NCBI GenBank assembly: GCA_016870775.1
Contig: VGAK01000001.1
Coordinates: forward strand, 62,001 to 126,000
Origin: Actinomycetota bacterium
GTDB lineage: Bacteria; Actinomycetota; Acidimicrobiia; Acidimicrobiales; Ilumatobacteraceae
Length of the DNA stretch: 64,000 nucleotides
Direction: 5' to 3'
The notes below the pieces were generated by a model, which was not told the origin of the DNA, made no database searches, and was given only the letters and a program-made list of their open reading frames with translations. Shown here piece after piece: positions 21,198 through 28,376 of this stretch (its first letter is position 1; every line of letters starts with the position of its first letter). The position numbers and the translations under genes were made by a program.

Positions 21198-22598
21198 TCA
21201 ACCGGTGGCGTGCACCGCCGCGCGCCCCCGGCGCAGACGCCACAGCACCGGCACCGCGAGCGCGCACCACAGCAACGCATTCGGCCATCCCCGGGGCCCG
21301 ACGCGGGATGCGGTGGCGGCCACGTGGGCGATCCACGACAGGGCAGGCTCGAGCACCACCGCGACCGACGGTGACAGAGGTGGACACACCACGGCCGCGA
21401 GCGAGAGCGGGATACCCAGCGTCATGACCACACCTGCGACAGGCACCGCGAGCGGATTGGCAACCAGTCCCACCACCGGCAAGGTGCCGAACACGACGAG
21501 CGACACCGGGGCCGTGCCGATCTGGGCCGCGAGTGTGGGCACGAGGACGGCGGCCATCCTCGACGACCCGACGAGGCGACCGAGGGGCACCGACAACCAT
21601 GCGAGCCCCGCCGTCGCACCGACACTGAGGGCAAAGCCCACGCTCCACGCGAGCATCGGGTCGACCGCGAGCACGACCAGGACCGCCACCGCCAGGACAC
21701 TGCGGCCGTTGATCGGCGACCCGACGGACACCGTGAGCGCCGACACCATCGCCATGGCGGCCGCGCGCACCACCGATGGTTCGGCACGCGTGAGCACCAC
21801 GAACCACCCGACGAGACCGAGCCCGACGACGAGTCGCGGCCACCGTCCGAGCAGGGCGAGCAACGGGCCCGCGAGAATCAACAGATAGGTGATGTTCTGA
21901 CCGGACACCGCGGTCAGGTGCGCCAGTCCCGCCCCACGGAATGCCGCGATCGTCTCGGTCGTCTGTGCGCGGTCATCACCGATGATCAGACCCATGAAGA
22001 GGGCCCGATTCTCCCCATCCATCGAGGAGGCACCCTGTGCGAGCGCGCGCCTCAACCGGTTCGAGGCGAGTGCCACGCGCGAGACGGGCCTGGACACCTC
22101 GCTGACCGCGGTCACCGACGCGGTGCCGAGCACGTGGCGCACCCGGTCCATCCGTGCAAAGCGACCCCGGCCGGGTGCACAGGTGGCCTCGATCAGCACG
22201 CTCTCGCCGGCTGAGGCGCGCGCGAGACGCGGCGACACGCGACCGTGGGCGATCGCTCGCCACCGTCGTCCGTCGATCTCGACCACGGCCGTCGTGCGCG
22301 CACCACGCGACTCGGGATCGGTGCGCAGCACCGCCATCCCCGAGCACTCGCCCACCCCGGGTACATCGACCCCGTGCCACGCCGCCGAGCCGGCAGCGAG
22401 ACCCGCGCCGATCACTGCGCCGACAACCACCGCGCGTCGGCCGACGAGACATGTCGCAACGGCGACCGCAACGACTGGCCAGCGCGTCGGGGCGAACACC
22501 GCCGTCGCACCGCCCACCCTGACCGCCGTCCACCCCGCTGCGGCGAGGAGCGCGAGCCCCGTGGTGCCGAATCCACGCAGTCCTCGCCCCCGATGCAC
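21198..22598 (-). CDS. comEC: ComEC/Rec2 competence channel, short form
   Basis: About 466 residues: a few N-terminal membrane helices, an OB-like DUF4131 segment (around residues 80-170), then the Competence domain with the family block HLTAVSGQNITYLLIL and 7-8 further helices (WSVGFALSVGATAGL). ComEC forms the inner-membrane channel for transforming DNA. The C-terminal metallo-beta-lactamase nuclease domain of the 750-residue form is absent: the protein ends shortly after the last helix at LRRGRAAVHATG. GTG 22598 was chosen as the first start giving a plausible N-terminal helix; a longer reading would cross the divergent gene at 22633. Confidence 0.88.
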   Translation of the reverse strand: MHRGRGLRGFGTTGLALLAAAGWTAVRVGGATAVFAPTRWPVVAVAVATCLVGRRAVVVGAVIGAGLAAGSAAWHGVDVPGVGECSGMAVLRTDPESRGARTTAVVEIDGRRWRAIAHGRVSPRLARASAGESVLIEATCAPGRGRFARMDRVRHVLGTASVTAVSEVSRPVSRVALASNRLRRALAQGASSMDGENRALFMGLIIGDDRAQTTETIAAFRGAGLAHLTAVSGQNITYLLILAGPLLALLGRWPRLVVGLGLVGWFVVLTRAEPSVVRAAAMAMVSALTVSVGSPINGRSVLAVAVLVVLAVDPMLAWSVGFALSVGATAGLAWLSVPLGRLVGSSRMAAVLVPTLAAQIGTAPVSLVVFGTLPVVGLVANPLAVPVAGVVMTLGIPLSLAAVVCPPLSPSVAVVLEPALSWIAHVAATASRVGPRGWPNALLWCALAVPVLWRLRRGRAAVHATG

Positions 22599-22632
22599 CG
22601 GTGGCAGCGGGGCGGGGCCGTACTCTTCAGCG

Positions 22633-23076
22633 GTGGCCGACAGAGACCGAGACCTCGCGGCGTTTCCCCCGGTGCCCGGCGGGATCCTTGCGACCCGCAG
22701 GGCCGTGCGTCGCCGTGGCGGGGTGACCGCGATCGGTGTGGCCGTCGGGCTGTGGGTGGTCGGGCTGGGAGTCGCCTGGGTGATCGAGGGTCCCGTTGGT
22801 GGGGCGCTGTCGTTCGTGCTCCTGGTGCTGGCGTTGCCCGTGATGCCGGTTCTCGGGATGCCGGCCGCCGGCGGCGGGATGCGCCTGTTGGTGGCGATCG
22901 CCGGCAGTGGCGCGCTGTGGTGGTTCATCGGACAGATCGCAGCAGGACGCGTGAGCCGTCACCCGGTGGTGGGCTGGCGGGAGTGGACACGCGAGTTCCT
23001 CGCGGTGGGACTCGGGGTGTGGATCGGGGCAGCCGGTGGATTGCTGCTCGGCGCCCTCGCTCTCGGCGCCCTCTGA
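22633..23076 (+). CDS. Membrane protein, unknown function
   Basis: A 147-residue protein with about four membrane helices (residues 31-50, 54-78 including GALSFVLLVLALPVMPVLGM, 83-101 and 124-147). No family recognised. GTG 22633 has TACTCT at 22621-22626 with a 6-nt gap, the leaderless signature. It is inserted between comEA and comEC on the opposite strand, convergent with comEA and divergent from comEC, thereby splitting the usual comEA-comEC operon. Confidence 0.7.
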   Translation: MADRDRDLAAFPPVPGGILATRRAVRRRGGVTAIGVAVGLWVVGLGVAWVIEGPVGGALSFVLLVLALPVMPVLGMPAAGGGMRLLVAIAGSGALWWFIGQIAAGRVSRHPVVGWREWTREFLAVGLGVWIGAAGGLLLGALALGAL

Positions 23077-23095
23077 GCCGTGCCGGATCACGCGC

Positions 23096-23959
23096 CTAGA
23101 GAACGACATGGGCCCTGAGCGACTCGAGTTTCTTCGGGCCGATGCCGTCGATGTTGAGGAGATCCTCGACCTTGGCGAACGGCCCGCGCCGGGTGCGGTA
23201 CGACACGATTGCGCGCGCCGTCGCCGGTCCCACGCCCGGGAGCGTGTCCAGTTCCTCCGTGGTGGCCGTGTTGAGATTCACCGTCCGGGCCGGAGTCACC
23301 GGTGCAACCGAGGACGCAGGTGATGGTTGTGAGGACCCGGGCGCGACGACCACCGGCACGCCCGGCACAGATCCCGGTGTCGATGCCGTGGGTCGGGTGC
23401 GCCGGGGCCGGTGACGAGGAGCCACCGTCGTAGCGGTGCGCGATGCACCGCGACGGGGAACAAAGATCTGCTCGGCGTCGAGAATCGACTGTGCGAGGTT
23501 GATGCGCTCCAGATCGGCCGTCTGTGTCGACCCCCCGGCGGCGCGCAGCGCATCGATGATGCGCGCATCGGCGGACAACGAGTAGACCCCGGGCCGTTTC
23601 ACCGCGCCGGCCACATGCACGCGAACCTCGCGCGGTGCCCCGGAGCCGCCGGTGTCCGGACCACCGGGAGCCACGCTCACCGGTGACGGTCCCGACGTCT
23701 GGTTCGACCCGGCCGTCGCCACCACCGGCACCAACGTCTCGAGCGCGGGAGCAGGCGGTCGGAGCAACCACCATCCCCCGGCGCACACCGCCACCAGCAC
23801 CAATGCGATCCCCGCGAGGCGAGCACCCCCGTGGAACGTGACGAACCGCGCCGCCTCGTCGCGACACCGGGCTTCGATCACCCTCACTCGGGCGAGTGAA
23901 TCGCGCGCGCGATCGGCGAGCCGCAGCAGGGTGTCGTTCCTCGGTGATGCGCCCTTCAC
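23096..23959 (-). CDS. comEA: ComEA-like competence DNA receptor
   Basis: A 287-residue protein: cytoplasmic basic N-terminus, one membrane anchor (LAGIALVLVAVCAGGWWLL, about residues 48-66), a Pro/Thr/Ser linker, a SLBB domain (VRVHVAGAVKRPGVYSL ... IDALRAAGG), another linker and a C-terminal helix-hairpin-helix pair (VNLNTATTEELDTLPGVGPA, IDGIGPKKLESL). This is the standard layout of the outer DNA receptor that hands double-stranded DNA to ComEC. The SLBB-bearing form is common in Gram-positive lineages. Confidence 0.94.
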   Translation of the reverse strand: MKGASPRNDTLLRLADRARDSLARVRVIEARCRDEAARFVTFHGGARLAGIALVLVAVCAGGWWLLRPPAPALETLVPVVATAGSNQTSGPSPVSVAPGGPDTGGSGAPREVRVHVAGAVKRPGVYSLSADARIIDALRAAGGSTQTADLERINLAQSILDAEQIFVPRRGASRTATTVAPRHRPRRTRPTASTPGSVPGVPVVVAPGSSQPSPASSVAPVTPARTVNLNTATTEELDTLPGVGPATARAIVSYRTRRGPFAKVEDLLNIDGIGPKKLESLRAHVVL

Positions 23960-24026
23960 GGCGGCAATGTGCGCCGGTCACGGTCGCGGGGGCAAACGCC
24001 GTCATCCATCGCGACGATGGGAGGCG

Positions 24027-24731
24027 TCAGAAGAGGCGCGCGGTGAGTTTCCTGCGGTACTTGGTGGTCCGCGGGTCCTCGGGACCCATCGTCTGGAGAA
24101 TGTCGAGGAACTCGCGTCGGGCGTCCTCGTCGGCTTTCACCCGGTCGAGAAGCGCGGTCAATGTCGCGTCGAAGTCGTCCACGGGGTTCTCGGCGAGACG
24201 TGCCGCGGCGGCGATCCGCCGTGCCCGCTCGGTCTCGGGCAGGCGCGCCAAGAGAGCGAGGGCCTCGTCGGTCTTGCCGGTGCGCACGCAGAACTCCGCG
24301 AGGGAACACACGGCATCCTCATTGCCCGGTGCGAGGGCCACCGCGTCGCGCAGGGCCTCCTCGGTGCCGCGGGCGACCAGTTCGGCGACGCGCTGGGCGG
24401 TCGGGTCCGGCAGGAGCGCCTGGACGAGCGCGTTGATCACGTGCTCGGGCTGGGCCCCCATGAACCCGTCGATCGGCTGGCCATCACGGAAGATGTACAC
24501 GGTCGGGATCGACTGGATCTGAAGTGCGCGCGACACGGTGGGGTTCTCGTCCACGTTGATCTTGGCGAGCACCACCTGGCCACCGGTGGCATCGGTGGCG
24601 CGCTCCAGGATCGGACCGAGCGTCTTGCAGGGACCGCACCACGGGGCCCAGAAATCGACGATGACGGGCACCTGGTGCGAGCGCTCGACGACATCGGCCT
24701 GGAACGTCGCATCGCTCACGTCTACGGCCAC
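24027..24731 (-). CDS. Thioredoxin-domain TPR protein (YbbN/CnoX-like)
   Basis: A 234-residue protein. Residues 1-110 are a thioredoxin domain with an intact WCGPC active site and the cis-Pro in SIPTVYIF; residues 115-234 are TPR-like helices (DAVCSLAEFCVRTGKTDEALALLARLP). This matches co-chaperone/oxidoreductase proteins of the YbbN/CnoX group, which protect clients from oxidation. Unlike E. coli YbbN, which has SxxC, this one keeps both cysteines. GTG 24731 is 6 nt after TATCGT, and the promoter overlaps back-to-back with that of the divergent phosphotransferase. Confidence 0.88.
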   Translation of the reverse strand: MAVDVSDATFQADVVERSHQVPVIVDFWAPWCGPCKTLGPILERATDATGGQVVLAKINVDENPTVSRALQIQSIPTVYIFRDGQPIDGFMGAQPEHVINALVQALLPDPTAQRVAELVARGTEEALRDAVALAPGNEDAVCSLAEFCVRTGKTDEALALLARLPETERARRIAAAARLAENPVDDFDATLTALLDRVKADEDARREFLDILQTMGPEDPRTTKYRRKLTARLF

Positions 24732-24759
24732 GGTGTCACGATAGCGGTAGTTTCTCGGC

Positions 24760-25791
24760 GTGGTCCTTCCGCACGGCATCAGCGACAGGGTGGAGGGCTG
24801 GTTCGTCTCCCACATTGCTGGCGCGATGGCGCCGTTGTCCTACACCCAGATCGCGGGCGGACACTCCAACCTCACGTTCCGTGTCGATGATGCCGCCGGG
24901 AACAGCTACGTGCTGCGACGCCCGCCACTGGGCCACCGGCTCGCGAGTGCGCACGACATGGGTCGCGAGCACCGCATCATCGCCGCCCTCGCCGGGTCGC
25001 CGGTGCCGGTTGCCCCCGCGCTCGGATTCTGTGACGACGAGTCGGTGAACGAACTGTCGTTCTACGTCATGTCGTTCGTGGACGGACACGTGGTGCGCGA
25101 CAAGCAGACCGCCGAGACGATCCTCGGGCCCGCTGGGTGCAGGAGAGCGAGCGAGTCGATCCTGGACACCATGGCCGCGATCCACGCCGTTGACATCTCG
25201 GCGGTCGGACTCGCCGACCTCGGCCGTCACGAGGGCTACATCGCCCGCCAGTTGAAGCGCTGGCACGGCAACATCGTCGAGCAGCGCACGCGCGAGCTGC
25301 CCCTCGTCGACAGCGTCTATGAGGGCCTGATGGCCCGCATCCCCGAGCAGGGGCCCGCCACGCTCGTGCACGGGGACTACCGGCTCGACAACTGCATGGT
25401 CGATGCGTCGGGCCAGGTGATCGCGGTGCTCGATTGGGAGATCTGCACGCTCGGCGACCCGATGGCCGACCTCGGCATGTTGATGGTCTACTGGACCGGC
25501 CCCGGCGACGAGGCGAGCGCGTGGACCAACCCCGTCTGCACCGCCGACGGCTTCATGGACCGGGCCGACCTCGCGGCGCGCTACGCCGACAAATCGGGCC
25601 GCGACATCTCCCATCTGCCCTTCTACGTGTCGTTTGCGTACTGGAAACTGGCGTGCATCGTCGAGGGTGTGTACGCGCGCTATCTCGGTGGCGCCCTCGG
25701 CGAGCGCGACCCCGCCGAGTTCGACCATTTCAAGGTTCAGGTCGACGGGGCGTGCCACAAGGCAGCCGACGCGCTCGAGACACTCGGGTGA
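24760..25791 (+). CDS. Phosphotransferase family protein (APH fold, ACAD10/11-like)
   Basis: A 343-residue protein-kinase-like phosphotransferase. GGHSNLTFRV is the glycine-rich ATP loop with YVLRRPP carrying the Lys/Arg position; LVHGDYRLDNCMVD is the Brenner catalytic loop HGDxxxxN; VLDWEICTLGDPMADLG gives the metal-binding Asp. In actinobacteria this branch often sits beside acyl-CoA dehydrogenases and resembles the kinase half of ACAD10/11, which phosphorylates 4-hydroxyacyl-CoAs; that role is inferred. GTG 24760 follows TAGTTT by 6 nt (leaderless). The PAC2 and LLM genes follow with 4-nt gap and 4-nt overlap, making a three-gene unit. Confidence 0.87.
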   Translation: MVLPHGISDRVEGWFVSHIAGAMAPLSYTQIAGGHSNLTFRVDDAAGNSYVLRRPPLGHRLASAHDMGREHRIIAALAGSPVPVAPALGFCDDESVNELSFYVMSFVDGHVVRDKQTAETILGPAGCRRASESILDTMAAIHAVDISAVGLADLGRHEGYIARQLKRWHGNIVEQRTRELPLVDSVYEGLMARIPEQGPATLVHGDYRLDNCMVDASGQVIAVLDWEICTLGDPMADLGMLMVYWTGPGDEASAWTNPVCTADGFMDRADLAARYADKSGRDISHLPFYVSFAYWKLACIVEGVYARYLGGALGERDPAEFDHFKVQVDGACHKAADALETLG

Positions 25792-25795
25792 CACC

Positions 25796-26689
25796 GTGCC
25801 TGGACCGGGTGGACTCCCCTTTGCCGTCGAGGGTCGGCTCCCCGACCTCGTCGAGCCGACCCTGGTGGTCGCGCTCACGGGCTGGATCGACGCGAGCGGC
25901 GCGGCAGCCGCTGCGATGGACCACCTGATCGCCGCTCTCGGCGCTCGCACGATCGTCACGTTCGACGGCGACACCTTCATCGATCACCGTGCGCGTCGTC
26001 CGGTGATGGAACTGCGCGACGGGGTCAACACGCGGATCTCCTGGCCCGTGCCCGAGCTGCGCCACGGGCGCGACGACGCGGCTCGCGACGTTCTCCTGCT
26101 CACTGGACCCGAACCCGACACGGCGTGGCACCTCTTCGCCGACACCGTCGCACAACTCGCACGCCAGATGGGAGTGGTGCGCACGGTGGGACTGGGCGCC
26201 TATCCCTACGCCGCCCCGCACACCCGCCCGATCGGGATCACCGCGACCTCGCCCGATGCGGCCGTTGTGGAGCGACTGGGATACACGCGCTCGAGCCTCG
26301 ATGCGCCCGCCGGTGTGACCGCCGTGCTGGAGCACTCCCTCCACACCGCCGGCATCGAGGCATTCGGTCTGTGGGCCCAAGTGCCCCACTACGTGGCGTC
26401 GATGGCGCATCCCGCGGCGAGTGCGGCGCTCGTGGAGGAGTTGAACCGGACGACCGGACTCACCGTTGATCCCTCCACCCTGCGCGCCGAGGCCACGATC
26501 CAACGCGAGCGCCTCGACCAACTGGTCGCCTCGAATCCCGAGCACGCAGAGATGCTCCGCACCCTCGAGGCCGCGCACGATGCGGCGACTCCTCCGATGA
26601 CGGCGATCGAGACCCCGATCCCTAGTGTGGACGAGATCGCAGCACAGGTGGAGCAGTTCCTCAGGGACCAACAGGGAGGGTCGCGGTGA
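25796..26689 (+). CDS. PAC2 family protein
   Basis: A 297-residue PAC2-domain protein: LVVALTGWIDASGAAAAAMDHL near the start, FIDHRARRPVM, DVLLLTGPEPDTAWHLF, VGLGAYPYAAPHTRP and FGLWAQVPHYVASMAHPAAS are the conserved blocks of actinobacterial PAC2 proteins. The fold is shared with proteasome assembly chaperone 2, and in organisms with a 20S proteasome such proteins may assist it, but their role in bacteria is not established. GTG 25796 was chosen 4 nt after the phosphotransferase stop. Confidence 0.87.
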   Translation: MPGPGGLPFAVEGRLPDLVEPTLVVALTGWIDASGAAAAAMDHLIAALGARTIVTFDGDTFIDHRARRPVMELRDGVNTRISWPVPELRHGRDDAARDVLLLTGPEPDTAWHLFADTVAQLARQMGVVRTVGLGAYPYAAPHTRPIGITATSPDAAVVERLGYTRSSLDAPAGVTAVLEHSLHTAGIEAFGLWAQVPHYVASMAHPAASAALVEELNRTTGLTVDPSTLRAEATIQRERLDQLVASNPEHAEMLRTLEAAHDAATPPMTAIETPIPSVDEIAAQVEQFLRDQQGGSR

Positions 26690-27705
26690 AAGTTGACGGA
26701 TCAATCGGCAACGATCTCACGAAGGCGGGCGCACAGGCCAGGGATGTCGAGGCGGCCGGCTACTCGGGCGCATGGACAGCCGAGACCGCACACGATCCCT
26801 TCTTCCCGCTGCTGCTCGCGGCCGAGCACACCGACAAGCTCGAGGTGGGCACCTCGATCGCGGTCGCCTTCGCCCGCAACCCGATGACACTGGCGAACAT
26901 CGGATGGGATCTGCAGAGCTTCTCCAAGGGCCGGTTCATGCTCGGCCTCGGGAGCCAGATCAAGCCCCACATCACCAAGCGCTTCTCCATGGAGTGGAGC
27001 CACCCCGCGGCGCGCATGCGCGAGATGATCGTGGCGATCCGCGCGATCTGGGACACGTGGCTCAACGGCACGCCGCTGAACTTCCGCGGGGATTTCTACA
27101 CCCACACGCTGATGACGCCGTTCTTCACCCCGGATGCCGCCGAGATCGCGCCGTACGGTCCGCCCAAGATCTACCTCGCCGGTGTGGGCGAGTTGATGAC
27201 CGAGGTCGCCGGCGAGGTCTGTGACGGCTTCCTCTGCCACGGCTTCTCGACCGAGAAGTACATGCGCGAGGTGACCCTGCCCGCGCTCGCGCGCGGGCGC
27301 GCCAAGGCCGGTAAGACCATGGAAGGTTTCGAGATCGTCGGCCCCAGTTTCGTCGTGACCGGCTCGAACGACAAGGAACTCGCCGACGCCGCCACGGGAA
27401 CGCGGCGCCAGATCGCGTTCTACGGATCGACCCCGGCGTACCGCGGGGTGCTCGACATACACGGATGGGGTGGTGTCCAAGACGAACTGAACACGCTGTC
27501 GAAGCAGGGCAAGTGGGCAGAGATGGGCGATCTCATCACCGACGAGATGTTGAACACCTTCGCCGTGGTCGCAGAGCCCGAGAAGGTGGCGCCCGAGTTG
27601 ATCTCGCGCTACGGCGACGTGATCAGCCGCATCTCGTTCTACGCGCCCTACAAGGCCGACCCAGGACGCTGGCTCCCGGTGATCGACACGCTCAAGCGCG
27701 GCTGA
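26686..27705 (+). CDS. LLM-class (probably F420-dependent) oxidoreductase
   Basis: A 339-residue TIM-barrel oxidoreductase of the luciferase-like family, TIGR03617-type. AGYSGAWTAETAHDPFFPLLLAAEHT, LEVGTSIAVAFARNPMTLA and GRFMLGLGSQIKPHITKRFSMEW are the cofactor/barrel motifs seen in F420-dependent members. GTG start overlaps the PAC2 stop (GTGA). F420 rather than FMN use is inferred from closest similarity; the substrate is unknown. Confidence 0.88.
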   Translation: MKVDGSIGNDLTKAGAQARDVEAAGYSGAWTAETAHDPFFPLLLAAEHTDKLEVGTSIAVAFARNPMTLANIGWDLQSFSKGRFMLGLGSQIKPHITKRFSMEWSHPAARMREMIVAIRAIWDTWLNGTPLNFRGDFYTHTLMTPFFTPDAAEIAPYGPPKIYLAGVGELMTEVAGEVCDGFLCHGFSTEKYMREVTLPALARGRAKAGKTMEGFEIVGPSFVVTGSNDKELADAATGTRRQIAFYGSTPAYRGVLDIHGWGGVQDELNTLSKQGKWAEMGDLITDEMLNTFAVVAEPEKVAPELISRYGDVISRISFYAPYKADPGRWLPVIDTLKRG

Positions 27706-27734
27706 GCCCCGACGGCCCCGGCGTGGGCGCGGAT

Positions 27735-28376
27735 TCAGTCGAAGGAGGGCCGGGTGCGCAGCGAGCGCTTCAGTTCGGCCATGCCCGAGGTGGTCGCGAT
27801 CGTCTCGATCGCATCCCACAGACGCACCGCATCCCCACCGCGAGGGATCGACGAGATCACGGGTCCGAAGAAACTGGCCTCGGCGTCCGTGCCGGGATGG
27901 AACGTGATGATCGGCGTGCCGACATCCTTGCCGGTTCGCGCGAGGGCGAGGGCGGTCTCGGAACGGATCAGACCGTCATGCTCCTCGTTGTCGAACTGGG
28001 CCGCCCACTCACCGGGCAAACCCTCGGCGGTGAGCAGGGCGCGGATGCGGCCCTGCTTGTCGGAGAGATAGGCCTCGCGCTCGGCGCGGTTGTGGAACGA
28101 GGTGCCGATGGCGGTGTAGATCCGCGCGACGGCATCGTTGCCCCCCACGGCACGGGCGTGGGCGGCGACCCTCAGGCACTCGGTCCCCGCGAAATGGACG
28201 TCCCTGTGGCCGGCCGGCATCGAGTCGTAGTCCATCTTCTCCTCGTTCAGGAAGCGCAGGGAGATGAACCGCCAATCGACCGAGTAGGACCGGATCGACT
28301 CCACCTCGCGAACCCAGCGCGAGGTGATCCAGGCCCATGGGCACACCGGGTCGAAGAAGAAATCGACGTCGGCCAT
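27735..28376 (-). CDS. DsbA-fold protein, Rv2466c (mycothiol-dependent nitroreductase)-like
   Basis: A 213-residue DsbA-fold protein closely resembling mycobacterial Rv2466c: DFFFDPVCPWAWITSRWVRE, SLRFLNEE, YTAIGTSFHN, DVGTPIITFHPG and ASFFGPVISSIPRGGDAVRLWD. Rv2466c uses CPWC and mycothiol to reduce peroxides and activate nitro prodrugs. Here the motif is CPWA: Cys12 is kept, the resolving Cys is Ala15, so only a monothiol mechanism with a low-molecular-weight thiol is possible. ATG overlaps the infB stop by 1 nt, so this gene is the tail of the rimP-nusA-infB operon, where rbfA and truB usually sit. Confidence 0.88.
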   Translation of the reverse strand: MADVDFFFDPVCPWAWITSRWVREVESIRSYSVDWRFISLRFLNEEKMDYDSMPAGHRDVHFAGTECLRVAAHARAVGGNDAVARIYTAIGTSFHNRAEREAYLSDKQGRIRALLTAEGLPGEWAAQFDNEEHDGLIRSETALALARTGKDVGTPIITFHPGTDAEASFFGPVISSIPRGGDAVRLWDAIETIATTSGMAELKRSLRTRPSFD

